Shown: positions 10,789 to 23,303 of the stretch, piece by piece | How the letters are laid out: each line of letters starts with the position of its first letter | Position numbering within the stretch: the stretch's first letter is position 1 | NCBI GenBank assembly: GCA_016946835.1 | Contig: JACVTC010000004.1 | Location: forward strand, 1,869,001-1,933,000 | Direction of reading: 5' to 3' | Source: Neocallimastix lanati (nom. inval.) | Taxonomy: Eukaryota > Neocallimastigomycota > Neocallimastigomycetes > Neocallimastigales > Neocallimastigaceae | DNA length: 64,000 nucleotides | Translations under genes and position numbers: made by a program | The notes under the pieces: model-generated | Databases searched by the model: none | The model's input: the letters and a program-made list of their open reading frames with translations, nothing else | What the model was told of the DNA's origin: nothing

Positions 10789-13208
10789 GTATAGCAACAA
10801 TTTTCAATCAATTCTATATGTTTTATTTTTAAATAATATTATAATAAAATTTGAAATATTGTAAAATTTTTTACTATTATTCTCTAATATAATTATTATC
10901 ATTTATCATATATAAAAAGCCAATACTGGATATTGTTAATTTAAAACTCCCTATATGTATTGGTTCTTCAAAACTACAGTATATCGTAGCTAAAGCTTCA
11001 ATGTGCCTTATAAAGGCTGAGAAATGTAGTTGATGTAAGCCTTTAACCATCACGAAGTAGTAAGTCTATATGAATATATATGTACATATTTTTTAAAAAT
11101 GGGTAATAAGAATTTATTATTATTTATTATTTAAAAAGTTCTTTATTGATTAAATTTGTGTAATAATTAATTATGCCCATAAGTAGAATAAATCAAATAT
11201 AAATATTAAATCTTATCAAATATTATTTTATAAAATTTTTGTTAAAAATTTTTGACATTATAAATAATCAATAGTATTGGTTTTATTTTAAGAAATAGTC
11301 TATTAAATTATAGATGAATGTAAAAATAAAAAGGTCTATTTTACATTAAGTGGAATTAAAATCATTAATGCTTTATTTTAAAGAATAAAAAATTTATTAT
11401 ATTTATTATTTTATCATCTTTAATGTTTTAATATTTTAATGTTTTAATGTTTTAATATTTTTATTATTTATTTTTAATTTTTAATAATTTATAATTCATT
11501 ATTTTTATCATTTAATTATTTAATATATAATATATTTCATATTATAATTTGTATAAATATTTTTTAACTTATAAAAAAAATAATTCAAAAATAAAGTATA
11601 ATTATTATTGAAAATAAGTATAAACACGAATATTTATACTAAATTTTTAAATAGATTATAAATAAATAAATAAATAAAAATAGCTAACTAAATAAATAAT
11701 ATTTTTAAAAAAAAAAAATACACTTTCTTTATTTATTTATTATCTATTATTCTTTTAATTTATGTAAAAGATAATAAATAAATAAATATTTAAAACTATC
11801 AAAATAAAATACTAAAATTTTAAATAGATTATTAATAAATAAATATATAATAAATAAATGATAAATAAATGAATAAATAAATGAATAAATAAAAATAACA
11901 GACTAATTAAATAATTTTTTTGAAATATATATATATATATATTTTATCATAAATTATAAGAATAAATAAATAATTAATTAATTGTTTAAAATACTATCAA
12001 AAAAAATAATAATAATATTATACATTCTTTAACATAAATTAAAAAAATAATAGATAATAATTAAATAAATATTTAATTAATTATTTAAAACTATCAATTA
12101 ATATAAATAATAATAATAATAGTAATAATTAACATGCCAATTGTTTTTGATAAAAATAATACTAATAGTAGTAATAATAATAATAAAAATGCCAATAATA
12201 CATCACTGTTTTGATTAAAATAATAAAAATAATAATATTACTATTAAAAGATAAAACAGTTGATAAAATATATTATGTGGAGTCACTCTTAAAAATTTAA
12301 AGTTATATGTATTCTAAAAAGTAAAATAATAGGAATTGAAATTTATAAATTTAAAATATTTTATCATATTATAATGAATTTTTTCAATAATCTCTAAATA
12401 TTAATAAGATCTTTTAAAATATATATAATATATTTTTTTTAATTATTTAAATTATTATACTATAATTAATTGCATTTTTACTTTTATAAATATATGAATG
12501 AAGGATAAATTAAATAATAAATATATGAATAAAGGATCAAATTATTATAAATATATGAGTTAATAATAAATCAAATAATTATAGAATATGAAATTATTGT
12601 AAATATATGAATAATATTATTTTAAATATATAAAATAAAATCATTATAAATATATGTATAGAAGATAAATAAATTTGTTATAACTGTTGATCAAGGACTT
12701 TTATATTTTTCAATTTTTTTAAAATTTTGTAAAATATTTTAATTTATAATATAAAAAATATTAATTATATTAAAAATTCATATTTATTAATAAAAATTCT
12801 ATTATTATTAATCATTTGATGTTTCAAGTTAGGTATTATTAATATATATATTCTATAATATGTTATATATCTTATTTTAATAATAATAAAATTCAAAGCA
12901 ATGATACAAAATACTATGCTACTATAAACATTAATATCCAATATGTCATGTCATTTTTTATTATTCTTATCTATAATAAATTATAATATTTGAAGTTATA
13001 ACTTGTTTTTTAAATTTTAAATCGTTACAAAGAACTTAAATAACTTATATTTGAATAAATATAATAATATTTAATTATATTTAGAAAAGAGAAATATTTG
13101 ATACATAAATAAAAATAACAAACTAAGAGATTATTATTAATTAAAAACAGTATGATAAACTTAAGATTTGTGTAATATAGTTTTTTTATTTTTTGTTATT
13201 ATTATAAT

Positions 13209-13256
<48 letters not shown>

Positions 13257-13869
13257 ATTTAAATCAATTAATATAAATATAAATATAAATATTTAATATA
13301 AAAATAAATACTAAATATAAATATAAATAAATATTAAATATAAATATAAATATAAATATAAATATAAATATAAATATAAATACTAAATATAAATATAAAT
13401 AAATATAAATATAAATATAAAAATTTCATTGTGTTGGTAAAAGTTATATTAACCAAATTTCAATATAATTTAGAATGTTGTAATTTTAATAAATATATTT
13501 TTTTTATTTTTTAGGTTATTAAAACAGTATTACTGATGTATATTTAATTTAATTCATTATTTAATAATGAAAATGAAAAATATATATATAATATTATATT
13601 CTATATTGTTTGTGGCTTGCATATATAAAAAACATTAATATTTTTAGAAAAAATATATTGATACAAAATTTTTTATATTATTTTTAAGGAGATGAAGAGA
13701 TACTAAAAAAAGAAAAAAGAATAAAAAAAAGGATGAAGTTTTATTAAATAAATTATATAGGAATTTAGAGGAGATGTTAAAAAAAGAAAAATGAAAAAAT
13801 GAAAGGAAAAAGTTATCAGGTTGTTGTATTTATAATACATTTATTATATTTATAGAAATACTAAAATAG

Positions 13870-13908
<39 letters not shown>

Positions 13909-14040
13909 CATATTTCATATCTTATTGTAATTTTTTATAAAATATCGGCATTATTAATGGAGTTTAAAATTAAATCAATCATTTATTATCTAAAATAAAT
14001 ATCTTATTGTAAATTAATGCAATTTTAAAATTCTGAGATT
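10789..14040. other. AT-rich intergenic
   Basis: No gene found. A GC-richer island at about 10920-11070 has no open frame and may be a repeat relic. There is a poly(A) tract at 13204-13254, an AAATAT hexamer array at 13260-13425 and another poly(A) tract at 13868-13907. The rest is A/T sequence with TAAA/AATA tetramers. Confidence 0.5.
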
Positions 14041-14420
14041 AATGGGAGGAGAGGACAATAGGGCCTCCAGTCTCTCCCTTAAAGGTATCAGACGTCATAC
14101 CGTTTTTCATAGACCTCTTTTTAAGCAAGGCTAATATGAAATGACATTTCCTATACACTAATTTATACGACGGACTTCTTATCAATGTCTATTAAACCAT
14201 CATCATGGGAGGAACAACTACATCAATTCTCTCACAGATCAAGCAATAACAATTATATTGTCTAGTAACAGGAATAGTTATCATGGCGATTGAACAACTA
14301 ATATTATTTATAGGGAAAAACCCTGTGGGAGAATATCTCCCCATATAAATTCAGGAGGCAGTGGCGGGTCGATCTAGAATTTTTATATTTGTTAGTATCA
14401 AGTACTAACCACTGTAAAAA
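14041..14420 (+). repeat. GC-richer dispersed repeat, copy A
   Basis: A 380-bp segment with far more G+C than its flanks and no open frame. Its 3' part (about 14310-14415) matches the reverse complement of 20690-20830: both contain ATATAAATTCAGGAGG followed by a GATCGA-type motif and then AGTACTAACCAC. Two inverted, diverged copies 6 kb apart identify it as a dispersed element, possibly the end of a retroelement or a short non-coding transposon. No terminal repeats or target duplication could be placed. Confidence 0.6.
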
Positions 14421-16505
14421 TTAAAGAGACTTTAATTATTATTAATTATTATCAAAGATTTAATTTGTTATGATTATTATTAATTATTATCAAAGATTTA
14501 ATTTGTTATGATTATTATTAATTATTATCAAAGATTTAATTTGTTATGATTATTAAGAATATTATGAATTATTATTAATTATTATAAAAGATTTAATTTG
14601 TTATGATTATAATGAATATTATAATTAGGATATATTTATATTATTATTAATAAAAAAAAGTAAAAAAAAAAAATTTATTTATTATTTTTTCAATATAATA
14701 GGTTTCATAATATTAAATGAAAATTAATGGTTCAACAATAATATGAATATTCAAGATTTAACAATTATTTGATGAATATTATAGAAAATTAATATTCATT
14801 TAATAATTTCTAAATCTTGAATATTCATATTATTTTTGAACCATTAATTATATCAATAAATATTAATATTTAGCAATATATATTAAAATGTTATAAGGGG
14901 TTATAACAAATAAAATTGTTTAATAGTTAAAATAGTAAAATATAATTAATGTATAAAAATATATTGTATTAAATTTATAATACTAATAATTTAAATAGAA
15001 ATAAATTACTAATATAATGAAAATATGTTTATTAAATTTATAATACTAATAATTTAAATAGAAATAAATTACTAATATAATGAAAATATGTTTAAGTTAC
15101 AGATTTTATTAAAATTTATATTAAATTTGTATTATTTTTTATTCCAGAATTAATCATTTAAAATAGTAATAAATATAAATATAGTATATTATAACAATTA
15201 TAATTTAAAGTATTTACAATTTAACAATCCATAAAAATTATTATAAATTCAATTTAATATTGATATTTAATCCTTTTTTTTTTTTTTAAAATTTATTAAA
15301 GATTAAAAAAGTTTAAATCAATTTAATTTATTTAATTTAATTTTATATAATTTTTTTTTAATTGTATACTTTTTATTTTAAAGGTTAAGAGAAAACAAAT
15401 AAAATTATTATGATACTATTATTAAATTGTTACAATATATTATAATTTATTATTAATATAATGTACAATATAAACAATATAAATTAATAATATATTGTTT
15501 TATATTACTGAATATAAATCATTAAATAATACCTTTCCGTTCATTAGTTCATTAATTCACTATTTAATATCTTAAAAATTATTTTTTTTATTTATATTAT
15601 ATATATAATAAATTATAAAATTAGTAAATATTTTAATTTTATTTAGAGAATATAATTTAAATTGTGATACTAAAGTTAATGTGTAATTTTATAAAAAATA
15701 ATGTTTATATAACTTAAAAAAAATTTATTTTATTATATATATGATATATATATTATATATAACTAAAAAAAAATTGTATGTTGCACAATTATCTTAATTA
15801 ATTTGATATTAATATCAATATAATTATAATATATTAAAAATAAAATCTATTGTAAATAAATAATATAATAATATATAATAAACTAATTGAAAATATAAAT
15901 ATATCATTTATTTCCTTCAAAAAATTATTTTCATTTTTTTTTTATATATATTTTATTCAAATTAAAAAAAAAAAAAAAAAGAAAAGTTATTGAAATATTT
16001 TTTATTATTTCTTATTTAATATTTTATTAAATAGAAAATAAAAGATAAATAACACTTATTTAAGAAAAGTTATTAATTTAATCTTATTTTGAAGTTTAAG
16101 GACAAAAAAATAATATTAAGATATTATGTTTTAACTTCAAAATAAATGAAAAATATATATAAATTAAGAAGCGATAACTAGCACTTTGAAATAAAGTGAT
16201 AAGTTAAAACTTAGAAAAAGTAACAAATAGTTCTATAAATATATATATATAAATATTTATTAAGCTCATTAAATTAATTAAAAAAAAAATAGGATTAAAA
16301 AATTATAAAAATAAATAATTAAAATAAAAAATAAAATAAAAAGGGGAAATATAAATAAAAGTTTTTTAAATAATTAAAAAAATAAAAAGGGGAAATATAA
16401 ATAAAAGTTTTTTAAATAATTAAAACAAAGTAGTTAAATTAAAAAAAAAGAAACAAGAATAAAAATAAATAATATATTTAAATTCACTCAATTATTAAAT
16501 TAAAA
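14421..16505. repeat. AT-rich upstream region of the cyclin gene with tandem and inverted repeats
   Basis: Contains a 39-bp unit (with CAAAGATTTAATTTGTTATG) repeated four times at 14430-14625, an inverted repeat with about 60-bp arms (14721-14780 and 14790-14850), a 64-68-bp tandem duplication at about 14970-15105, and a 55-60-bp direct repeat (AAAAGGGGAAATATAAATAA) at 16335-16425, just before the cyclin start. No other gene is visible. Confidence 0.6.
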
Positions 16506-17264
16506 ATGGATTATTCAAAAAGTAATATTAAGAAATTCAATGACAGTCATTTTTTGAATTCATTAATTGATTTTTCTCCATTATACTTCTTATCGATTTG
16601 GAGGGACATTCCAATCAATCAATTGTCAAGTCATGTTTCACCTAAAGTTATATCTGACTTATCAAAAAAATTTAGATATCTGGTAGAAATTACAAAGTTC
16701 CCATATCAATGTGTCTTATCTAGTACTTATTACTTATATATGTTGAGTAAGAAGCATCCTGAATTAAAGGGATATGGTTCTGAAAGAAATTTAATGGTAA
16801 TGGCTTTAATGGTTACTAATAAAATGGTATGATGTTTTTATTATTAATATTTCATATGAATAAAATATAGATATATTAATTTATATATTTTTAATTTTAA
16901 TTGTAAATACATATTATAGTTATATGACAATACTTATTCGAATAAAACTTGGTCAGAAATTAGTGATATACCTTTGGATGAATTAAATATTATGGAATTA
17001 GAGTTTTGTGGAGTATTGGATTATAATTTAAACATTGATCCAAAGAATTATGGTATATGGGAAAATTATATGAGAACATTGGTTGCAAAGTTCGAAAGTG
17101 ATTCAGTTAGGAGACTTAATAACTTAAAGACATCAAGGGCCTTTATTCAAGAAAAATTGAATACAAGACAAAAAATAAATAATCCACCAAGTCCAGTTAC
17201 ACCTATAACCCCAGTAGATGAATATTCAAGCATAAATAGAAGTAGAAAACATTCCCTTTATTAG
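16506..17264 (+). CDS. Cyclin, PCL/Pho80-like, two exons
   Basis: Exon 1 is 16506-16826 and exon 2 is 16920-17264, joined by a phase-0 GT-AG intron (GTATGA...ATATAG), giving 221 residues. Residues about 50-145 form a cyclin box of the PCL/Pho80 type: a helix ending in FPYQCVLSSTYYLYMLSKKHP, then LMVMALMVTNKM, LYDNTYSNKTWSEIS, and the IMELEFCGVLDYNL helix typical of fungal Pcl cyclins. Such cyclins bind Pho85/Cdk5-like kinases to direct them to cell-cycle, polarity or nutrient targets. The C-terminal tail is Pro/Ser/Thr-rich (PPSPVTPITP) and could itself be phosphorylated. Exon 2 starts exactly inside the conserved K-M-L-Y-D-N segment, which strongly supports the join. Which subfamily (Pcl1/2, Pcl5, Pho80) cannot be decided by eye. 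Confidence 0.9.
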
Positions 17265-19156
17265 TATAAATAGAATGATAAATACACAAATTTAGTCATT
17301 TAGAAAATATAAAAATTATTTTATATTGCTTTATTTTTATATAAGACTTAAAAAAGAAGTTTCAAAAAGAAAAAAAGAAATATATTTTTTATTCCTATTT
17401 TTTTTTAATATAAAATACAATAATTTAAAAAATGACTTTAAAAAAAATCAATGCTATTATATTCACAAATAATTGAACGAATGGATTATTTATTTTTATT
17501 TATTTATATTTTAAATATTTATATATATATATTAATACAATTGTTACTTTAAAATATTAAAACAAAAAACAAAATCAAAAATTATTAAATTTTTATTTAA
17601 TAATGTATAATATTTAACATTATAAATTATAAATGATATAGAACATATATAACAAATAAGAAAAAAAAATATATAAAAATATAATACTTTAAAGATTTAT
17701 AAAATAAAATTATGAAAGTATTATAATTATTATTTGTTATTTGTAAATAAACTTTTCTTTTTTTTTTTTTTTATTTTATATATATAAATAATAATAAATA
17801 TTTTATTGTTATTTTTTTTTATATAATAAAATTTTTATTATAAAACTAAAAACAATATTTATAAAAAAAAAATATTACAATAACTAATTATAAATTATAA
17901 CCTATTTATTTTATATAAATAAAATAAATATATAAATATTAAATATATATATATAAAAATAATATAAATATTAATAATTATTTAATATTTATCATTAATT
18001 CGAAAATATTTCATACATTAAACTAAACATCATAATAACCAATAAACACAAACAATAAATAAATTTCTAAAAAAAAAAAAAAAAAAAAGATGAAAAAGAA
18101 TTAATAATGTTATATATCATATATTAAGAATTTGGTGTTAAATAATGTTTATTATTTGTTGAATATTTATTATAAATATGAGAATAGAATAAATATATTT
18201 ATCAAAAATATATATTTAGTTTTTATTACAAATTCAAAAATATTTCAAAAATTTAAGCATTATATTAACCTATAAATTTACTATGAAAAAAATAAGATGA
18301 AAGAAAATTTATATTTATGATATTAAAGTATTTGTTTTGTTTATTATATATATATTCTTTTTTTTTTTTAAACAAAAAATAATTATATATAATTTAAATA
18401 TTTAAATATTTAGTTTTAAATATGTTAAATATAAATAAAATAGAATTTATTAACTAAAAATTTGAATAATTTTATTTTTTTCAAAAATTTAAAATATTAT
18501 TTAAAAATTAATTATTAAAAACGTCTTTTTTTAAATAATTTTAATTATAATAAAAAGAAAAATTTTTTAAATAATTTTAATTATAATAAAAAGAAAAATT
18601 TTTTAAATAATTTTAATTATAATAAAAAGAAAAATTTTAAGGGTGATTTTTGTTTTAAAAGAAAAAGAATAGATGAATTGTAGGAGAAGAATATGGATTA
18701 AAATAATTGATAGAAGAGTTTAAATTATTTTTTTATTATATTAAAATTATCTTATATAATTTTTAATTATTATAATAATATTATTAAAATTAAAGTTGTG
18801 AAACACGTGTATTAACTTTATAATTAGTATATGAACTTTATTAAATATACTAAACATTATTTAGATATACATTCTATTCTATATTACTATAAAAAAAAAA
18901 GAATATTTATGTTTTTTTTTTATAAATTAATATATATTCCTCCTTTAATTTATTTTTTTTTTATAAATTAATATATATTATCCTATAATTTATTTAACTA
19001 TAAAAATATACATGGGGTGTTGATTAAATTTTTCAACAAAAAATATACATAAATAGAAATATTAATAGTCAAATATTATTTATGATATGTAACTTTGTAT
19101 TATTAAATTAAATATATAAGCCACATATTAATTTTATAGAATTATACTTTAGTAAT
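17265..19156. other. AT-rich intergenic
   Basis: No gene found. Contains a 36-bp unit (with TTTTAATTATAATAAAAAGA) repeated three times at 18523-18640 and several A/T homopolymer runs, ending at the second Mutator-like element. Confidence 0.55.
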
Positions 19157-19763
19157 CTGTGTGTGTCATTTCGCAAAAGTTCATTTCGCAAAATTTTAAT
19201 AAATGGATAAATAAATAATAAAATAAATAAATAAATAATAAAAAAATAAAAAAAAAAATTATAAAATATAAAATATAAAATACAAAATAAAAAAAATATA
19301 AAATATAAAATATAAAATATAAAATATAAAATATAAAATATGAAATATAAAATATAAAATATTAAAATATAAAATATAAAATATAAAATATAAAATAAAA
19401 AATAAAAAATATAAATAATATAAAATAAAAAAAAATATATATATAAAATAAAAAATAAAAATATAAAATATAAAATATAAAATATAAAATATAAAATTTT
19501 ATAAAATATAAAATATAAAATATAAAATATAAAATATAAAATATAAAATATAAAATATAAAATATAAAATATAAAATATAAAATATAAAATATAAAATAT
19601 AAAATATAAAATATAAAATATAAAATATAAAATATAAAATATAAAATATAAAATATAAAATATAAAATATAAAATATAAAATATAAAATATAAAATAAAA
19701 AAATAAATATCACCCTTAACTTTGTGCTACTTTTAACTCCCTATTTTATGATGTCCTCATTTT

Positions 19764-19794
<31 letters not shown>

Positions 19795-20346
19795 CTGAAT
19801 TATTTATAAATATTTCTTTTATTAAAAAAATTTATTAGTAATTTAAGATTTTTTTAAAATACTGCGCAAGGACTTAAAAGTGTAAAATGATCAATTAATT
19901 ATTTAGATATTATTTTTTAGTCTTTATAATAATTATTTTTTAATTATTTTTAATTTTAATAGTTATATTTTAAATAATTATCCTTTACATCTTTTAAATT
20001 ATTAATACTTATTTTATATATATATATATAAAATTATTATAAATTATATATTATAGAACATTTAAAATGTATGATAAAATATTTTATTTTTTTAAAGCTT
20101 TAATTCTAATGAATATTTATTATTATATTACGTATATTTATTATATAAATATTTTTCTTTTTTTTAAAAAATTTAATTTTAAATTTATTTATTTATTATA
20201 GTTTTATATATTTATTTTTATTTATTTAGTTCTTTATTTAAATTATATATATTATTTATTTATTTTATTATTAATTTATTTATTTATTAAAAATTTTGCG
20301 AAATGACATTTTTCCAAAATGAAATTTTTCGAAATGCACCTCCCCC
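19157..20346 (-). mobile_element. Mutator-like non-autonomous element, family 1 copy 2
   Basis: Same family as the element at 9407 but in opposite orientation: left end GTGTGTGTCATTTCGC, heptamer array (about 19260-19695), the conserved core as reverse complement (19707-19760, TTTGTGCTACTTTTAACTCC), a poly(T) run, the unique stretch with ACTGCGCAAGGACTTAAAAG, and the end CGAAATGCACCTCCCCC. The 9-bp flanks (TTTAGTAAT and ATCTCTATC) do not match, so this copy either recombined or lost its target duplication. It lacks coding sequence; long translated frames across the array are artefacts of the 7-bp repeat. Confidence 0.7.
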
Positions 20347-20387
20347 ATCTCTATCATAAAATATATTAATAAAATTGATATAAATAT

Positions 20388-20580
20388 AAAGTGGAATAGT
20401 GCATTTCGGATTTGCATGTGATTAGTAATAAGCCACATATATTTATGATGGCCTATTATATATAAATTTTTTAATATAAATAAATAAATAAATAATAATT
20501 AAATAAATGTTTTATTTTATAATAATTTCATAATTTAATATTAAATATACTATCTATCTATTGTTAAACAAGCACTTTTA
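20388..20580. mobile_element. Partial family-2 element (one end)
   Basis: Matches the left 165 bp of the element at 21557: a GTGCATTTCGG-type end, then AATAAGCCACAT, a GGC-TATTATATATAAATTT block and an A/T tail with TTTCATAATTTAATAT. The other end is absent; the segment runs into the dispersed repeat at about 20620. Confidence 0.55.
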
Positions 20581-20619
20581 TATTATTATATTAAATAAAT
20601 AAATAACATATTTCAGATT

Positions 20620-20840
20620 ACCAACATGTCTCAAACTACTATAGCTAAAAACCAATACTTTCACGAAATATACAGTTTTTATCCTGGTGGTTAGTACTCA
20701 GGATGAACATACATTCTCGATCGATCCCACAATTACCTCCTGAATTTATATGGGACCATTTTCAACCTCTCATGGTGTTTTTCCCAATAATTGAAGTTGA
20801 TGTTCTCTTGTCATTTCTATTTCTAGACTATATATATCGA
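20620..20840 (-). repeat. GC-richer dispersed repeat, copy B
   Basis: Inverted, diverged copy of the repeat at 14041-14420. Shared blocks on the minus strand include ATATAAATTCAGGAGG and AGTACTAACCAC in the same order and spacing. No reading frame. Confidence 0.55.
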
Positions 20841-21556
20841 ACTTTTGGTTGTATATCACAATATAAATAATTTAATCTATAAGAAATTAGAATATATATA
20901 TAATATATTGTAATATAAAGAACTATATATATTTTATATGAATTAAAGTATTATAATTATAATAATGCATATTGAAATAAATGATAAAGTACGCCTATAG
21001 GTTCAAGTTCTCTTGTTGGGAGAAGTTATATTAAGTATTTATTTAATTATAAAATTTATTTATTTATTTAAAAATAATTATAAAATTCATTAATACATGT
21101 ATTTATTTATTATCTCGAAAATATAAAATAATTATAATATAATTTTGGCATAAAACTGTGCTGCAAAGAATAATTATAAAGAATTATTCTTGTTTTTATA
21201 TTTGAAATTCACAATAAACTATTTAATTAATTAATTAATTCTCTTAGAGTAACTATTAAGTATTTAAAGTATTTAATATAAAAGTATAAAATAATAATAT
21301 AAAATATTAAAATAAAATATTCATAAAATAATAATAAAAATATAAATTTATTATAATTAATAAAATATAAAATATTAATATAAAATAATAATTACTAAAA
21401 ATAATTAAAAATATAATAAAATAAAATATTTAAAATGAAATAAAATAAAACTTGATTCATTTATAAATTATTTATATAACATAAAATTTATGTTATAAAT
21501 TTTATATTTACATTAATTTTATGTATTTTATAGAATTTATGTTGTTACAAAAATTT

Positions 21557-22082
21557 GGGGAGAGCGCGTTTCGGAACCGCACGTGAATGAAATAAGCCAC
21601 ATGTTTTTTGAGATGGCGTATTATATATAAATTTTTTTATATAAATAAATAATTAAATAATAATTAAATAAATATTTTATTTTATAATAATTTCATAATT
21701 TAATATATATTTGATAATAAAAAATATAAAAAAATAAAAAAATAAAAAAATAAAAAAATAAAAAAAATAAAAAAATAAAAAAATAAAAAAATAAAAAAAA
21801 TAAAAATAAAAAAAACATAAAAAAAATAAAAAATAATTAAATAACTTTATAATTAGAAAATAGTATAAAAAAAAATATTATTAAATATTATTATTAAATA
21901 ATTAAATGAATAAATTAATAAATAAATAAAAATTTTCAGAATATGGCGAATGTGCCATTTTATTTTAATGTTTAAATATTATATTCATAAATAAAAATTT
22001 ATAAAAAATAATATAAGCCACATTCCGAAATGAAAATTTATGCAAAAATATTTAAAGCCACATTCCGAAACGCACCACCCTC
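21557..22082. mobile_element. Mutator-like non-autonomous element, family 2
   Basis: A 526-bp element with a perfect 9-bp target duplication CAAAAATTT (21548-21556 and 22083-22091). The ends are GGGGAGAGCGCGTTTCGG and the reverse complement of GAGGGTGGTGCGTTTCGG, about 12 of 18 positions identical, followed at both ends by an AAGCCACAT motif. The interior is an A-rich TAAAAAA array (21725-21830) and has no gene. The 9-bp duplication and G-rich ends resemble family 1, so both may depend on related MULE transposases. Confidence 0.7.
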
Positions 22083-22142
22083 CAAAAATTTATCTTATAT
22101 CACGTTATTTTTAGATCATTTTATAAATCCTATGATAATTAA

Positions 22143-23303
22143 GAGTGTGTGTCATTTCGCAAAAGTTCATTTCGCAAAAGTTTCATTTCGGAAAAATTTC
22201 ATTTCGCAAAATTTTAATAAATAGATAAATAAATAATAAAATAAATAAATAAATAAATAATAAAAAAAAAATTATAAATATAAAATAAAAAATATAAAAT
22301 ATAAAATAAAAAATATAAAATAAAAAATATAAAATAAAAAAAAAATATAAAATATAAAATATAAAATAAAAAATAAAAAATAAAAAAAAAAAATAAAAAA
22401 AATATAAAATAAAAAATATAAAATAAAATAAAAAAAAAGATAAAATATAAAAAAAAAAAAAAATAAAAAAATATAAAATATAAAATATAAAATATAAAAT
22501 ATAAAATATAAAATATAAAATATAAAATATAAAATATAAAATATAAAATAAAAAATATAAAATAAAAAATATAAAATAAAAAAAATAGATACCATCTAAA
22601 ATCATCCTAACTTTGTGCTACTTTTAACTCCCTATTTTATGATGTCCTCATCTTTTTTTTTTTTTTTTTTTTTTTTTTTACTGAATTATTTATAAATATT
22701 TCTTTTATTAAAAAAATTTATTAGTAATTTAAGATTTTTTTAAAATACTGCGCAAGGACTTAAAAGGTGTAAAATGATCAATTAATTATTTATATATTAT
22801 TTTTTAATCTTTATAATAATTATTTTTTAATTATTTTTAATTTTAATAGTTATATTTTAAATTATTATCCTTTACATCTTTTAAATTATTAATACTTATT
22901 TTTTTTATATATATAAAATTCTTATATATATTTTAAAAAATTATAAAACGTTTAAAACATATGATAAAATATTTTATTTTTTTAAAGCGTTAATTCTAAT
23001 GAATATTTATTATTATATAATGTATATTTATTATGTATATGTCCATATATATATATTTTTTTTTAAAAATTTAATTTTAAAATTTATTTATTTATTATAG
23101 TTTCATTTATTTATTTTTATTTATTTAGTTATTTATTTAAATAATATATAATATTTATCTATTTTATTATTAATTTATTTATTTATTAAAAATTTTGCGA
23201 AATGACACTTTTCCGAAATGAAATTTTTCGAAATGAAACTTTTTATGTAAATTTTCCAAAATGAAACTTTCCGAAATGAAATTTTTCGAAATGCTCCTCC
23301 CCC
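22143..23303 (-). mobile_element. Mutator-like non-autonomous element, family 1 copy 3
   Basis: Third family-1 copy, same orientation as copy 2, with a perfect 9-bp target duplication GATAATTAA (22134-22142 and 23304-23312). It starts GAGTGTGTGTCATTTCGC and ends CGAAATGCTCCTCCCCC. It shows the heptamer array (about 22275-22585), the conserved core (22590-22650) with ACTTTGTGCTACTTTTAACT, a poly(T) run and the conserved GCGCAAGGACTTAAAAGG stretch. The right end carries extra CGAAATGAAA sub-terminal repeats. No transposase. Confidence 0.75.

Noticed and set aside
19260-19695. Heptamer array as interstitial telomere repeat
   Set aside because: The unit is TATTTTA with no G-rich strand, and the array always sits inside the same transposon family.
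19108-19713. 201-residue Tyr/Ile/Phe-rich protein (and similar frames at 22183-22605)
   Set aside because: Direct translation of the 7-bp A/T array in the Mutator-like elements.
19862-19880. U6 snRNA fragment (CTGCGCAAGGA)
   Set aside because: An 11-nt match to a conserved U6 stretch recurs in all family-1 elements without any other U6 sequence; treated as chance.
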